This document shows, piece by piece, positions 63,027 through 64,000 of a stretch of DNA of 64,000 nt. Within the stretch, counting starts at the first letter, position 1; each line of letters starts with the position of its first letter. A program made the position numbers and the translations under genes. The stretch covers positions 1 through 64,000 of the forward strand of contig JABMRT010000106.1 of the NCBI GenBank assembly GCA_013202295.1. Reading direction: 5' to 3'. The notes beneath the pieces are model-generated. The model made no database searches. It saw only the letters and a program-made list of their open reading frames with translations, and was not told the origin of the DNA. The DNA is from Candidatus Zhuqueibacterota bacterium (GTDB lineage Bacteria > Zhuqueibacterota > QNDG01 > JABMRT01).

Positions 63027-64000
63027 ATGTCAACTGAAGAACAAATCACATATCTCGAATCTCGCCTGGAAGACAATCCAAAATCTCTGGTGTTCGCAAG
63101 ATTGGCAGATCTTTATCTTGATCAAAATCGTGTGGATGAAGCGATCCAGCTTTGTACCGCGGGTGTCAAACACAATCCTTCATATGTCACAGGCCATTAC
63201 ATCCTTGCCAAAGCCTACATTCTATCAGAGGATTATGAGAACGCTGAATCTGCACTCAAGCAGGTCATCTCACATGATCGGGAGTTTTTAACAGCACATA
63301 AACTTCTCGGTGATTTAATGCGCAAACTGGGCTGGGAAAACAAGGCAGCCACGCATTATCGTGATATCATTCAAATTGATCCTTTGGAAGAAAAGGTTCG
63401 ATCCATTCTGGAATTGCTGGATGAATCGCTAGTTGAAGAAGGTAACGATCAGCCTGATTCCGATCCGGTGGAAGAATCAATTGAATATCCTGCAGCCATC
63501 GATTCTGAAATTTCTGACTGGATGAATGAAATCAAAGAAGTCTTTCCGGATGAGATCAAGCCTGAAACCGAAATTTCACAATCCGATACTTCAGCTTCTG
63601 AAGAGGTAGTTCCAATCCTGAAACTTGAATCCGAGTCCGTAGAAACATTTTCTGAATTGGGATTGGATGAACCCGAAGCATCTGCGGTTGAGGAAACGAA
63701 CAACAGTATCGAATCTCATTCAAAGCAGGAAGAGCCCGTCATCTCTGAGACACCCGAGTTCTTTACTATTAAGGGTGAGGAAGGTGATGGGAAAGGTTTT
63801 CCAGAGGAAGAAATCGCAGCTGAATTCCTCTCACCCGAACAGTTATCTGAATCACCAGAGACCCAGATTGGAGAAGAAGTGGTCTCTGATGAAGTTGAGA
63901 TCTCTGAAGTAATTGTGCCATTAGAGATTGAAGAGTCGGTGGAACCTGAAGAGAGTTCAACAAAAAGCATCCAACCAGAGAAAATCTTGGATGTTGATTC
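63027..64000 (+). CDS. TPR protein with acidic tail, incomplete at the right edge
   Basis: The frame is open from the ATG at 63027 to the end of the window (324 codons seen). Residues about 1-130 are tetratricopeptide repeats: EDNPKSLVFARLADLYLDQ, RVDEAIQLCTAGVKHNPSYV, GHYILAKAYILSEDYENAE, LLGDLMRKLGWENKA. After that the chain becomes very acidic, rich in Glu, Ser and Pro and probably disordered (EESVEPEESSTKSIQPEK). It follows lptE by 77 nt. TPR proteins at this place often serve envelope assembly. The C-terminus is not visible. Confidence 0.85.
   Translation, partial: MSTEEQITYLESRLEDNPKSLVFARLADLYLDQNRVDEAIQLCTAGVKHNPSYVTGHYILAKAYILSEDYENAESALKQVISHDREFLTAHKLLGDLMRKLGWENKAATHYRDIIQIDPLEEKVRSILELLDESLVEEGNDQPDSDPVEESIEYPAAIDSEISDWMNEIKEVFPDEIKPETEISQSDTSASEEVVPILKLESESVETFSELGLDEPEASAVEETNNSIESHSKQEEPVISETPEFFTIKGEEGDGKGFPEEEIAAEFLSPEQLSESPETQIGEEVVSDEVEISEVIVPLEIEESVEPEESSTKSIQPEKILDVD

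Overview
The window looks like a chromosomal stretch of an uncultured Gram-negative bacterium of the FCB superphylum (Marinimicrobia, KSB1 or Calditrichota are plausible; the phylum cannot be fixed without a search). Pointers are the GldA/GldF/GldG-type ABC operon with a DUF4340 protein, many FadL/BamA-like outer-membrane barrels ending in Phe, an LptE-type lipoprotein, paired DUF4097 proteins behind an ECF sigma/anti-sigma pair, and a complete Na+-translocating NADH:quinone reductase (Na+-NQR). Base composition is moderate, with AT-rich patches at about 30.3-31.96 kb and 57.7-58.5 kb. I found no rRNA, CRISPR array, insertion sequence, integrase or phage gene. One partial tRNA-Pro(GGG) lies at the left edge.

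Layout. 0-11.3 kb (+ strand): a DUF2723 membrane protein, an M64 metallopeptidase, ornithine aminotransferase, a DRE-TIM aldolase, a geranylgeranyl-reductase-type flavoprotein, a Tat-lipoprotein sugar isomerase/epimerase-like protein, an alpha/beta hydrolase, a glycosyltransferase and a DUF2271-like lipoprotein. 11.3-14.6 kb (- strand): an ECF sigma factor, a zinc-finger/HEAT anti-sigma factor and two DUF4097 proteins, a probable envelope-stress unit. 14.8-21.5 kb (+): a TPR lipoprotein, a MarR regulator with a strong promoter, a 1026-residue FAD/Fe-S oxidoreductase with a Met/Pro-rich tail, a methyltransferase and a RegB-like histidine kinase.

21.5-33.9 kb (+): nqrABCDE, then five genes of a glycolipid/glycan-like cassette (polytopic membrane protein, DPM1-like glycosyltransferase, B12-binding radical SAM enzyme, methyltransferase, flippase-like protein), then nqrF, a CBS-domain protein and a 56-residue NqrM. 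The cassette joins nqrE and nqrF through overlapping stop/start codons, so it appears to be translated as part of the nqr operon.

34.0-44.5 kb (- strand): small outer-membrane proteins and lipoproteins, a FadL-like barrel, a Tyr-rich/Arg-Ser-rich lipoprotein, and a two-component system whose 1057-residue kinase carries a seven-repeat FG-GAP propeller plus an ASPIC/UnbV-like domain as its extracytoplasmic sensor, overlapping an NtrC-type regulator. A protein with two tandem galactose-binding-like modules follows. 44.6-50.5 kb (+): a DUF1028 Ntn-hydrolase and the Gld-type ABC operon. 50.6-57.6 kb (- strand): an outer-membrane module (NHL propeller, 1132-residue barrel-like protein, BamA-like protein) and a PlsC acyltransferase. 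57.7-64 kb (+): a FitA/VapC-type toxin-antitoxin pair with a well-resolved promoter and phased repeats, an FAH-family enzyme, a sugar-nucleotide epimerase, an MBL-fold hydrolase, a sigma-54 activator, LptE and an incomplete TPR protein.

The themes are cell-envelope construction and signalling. Two sigma-54 activators imply an rpoN gene elsewhere, and the Na+-NQR implies sodium-based energetics. All function calls rest on motifs read by eye; no database search was possible.
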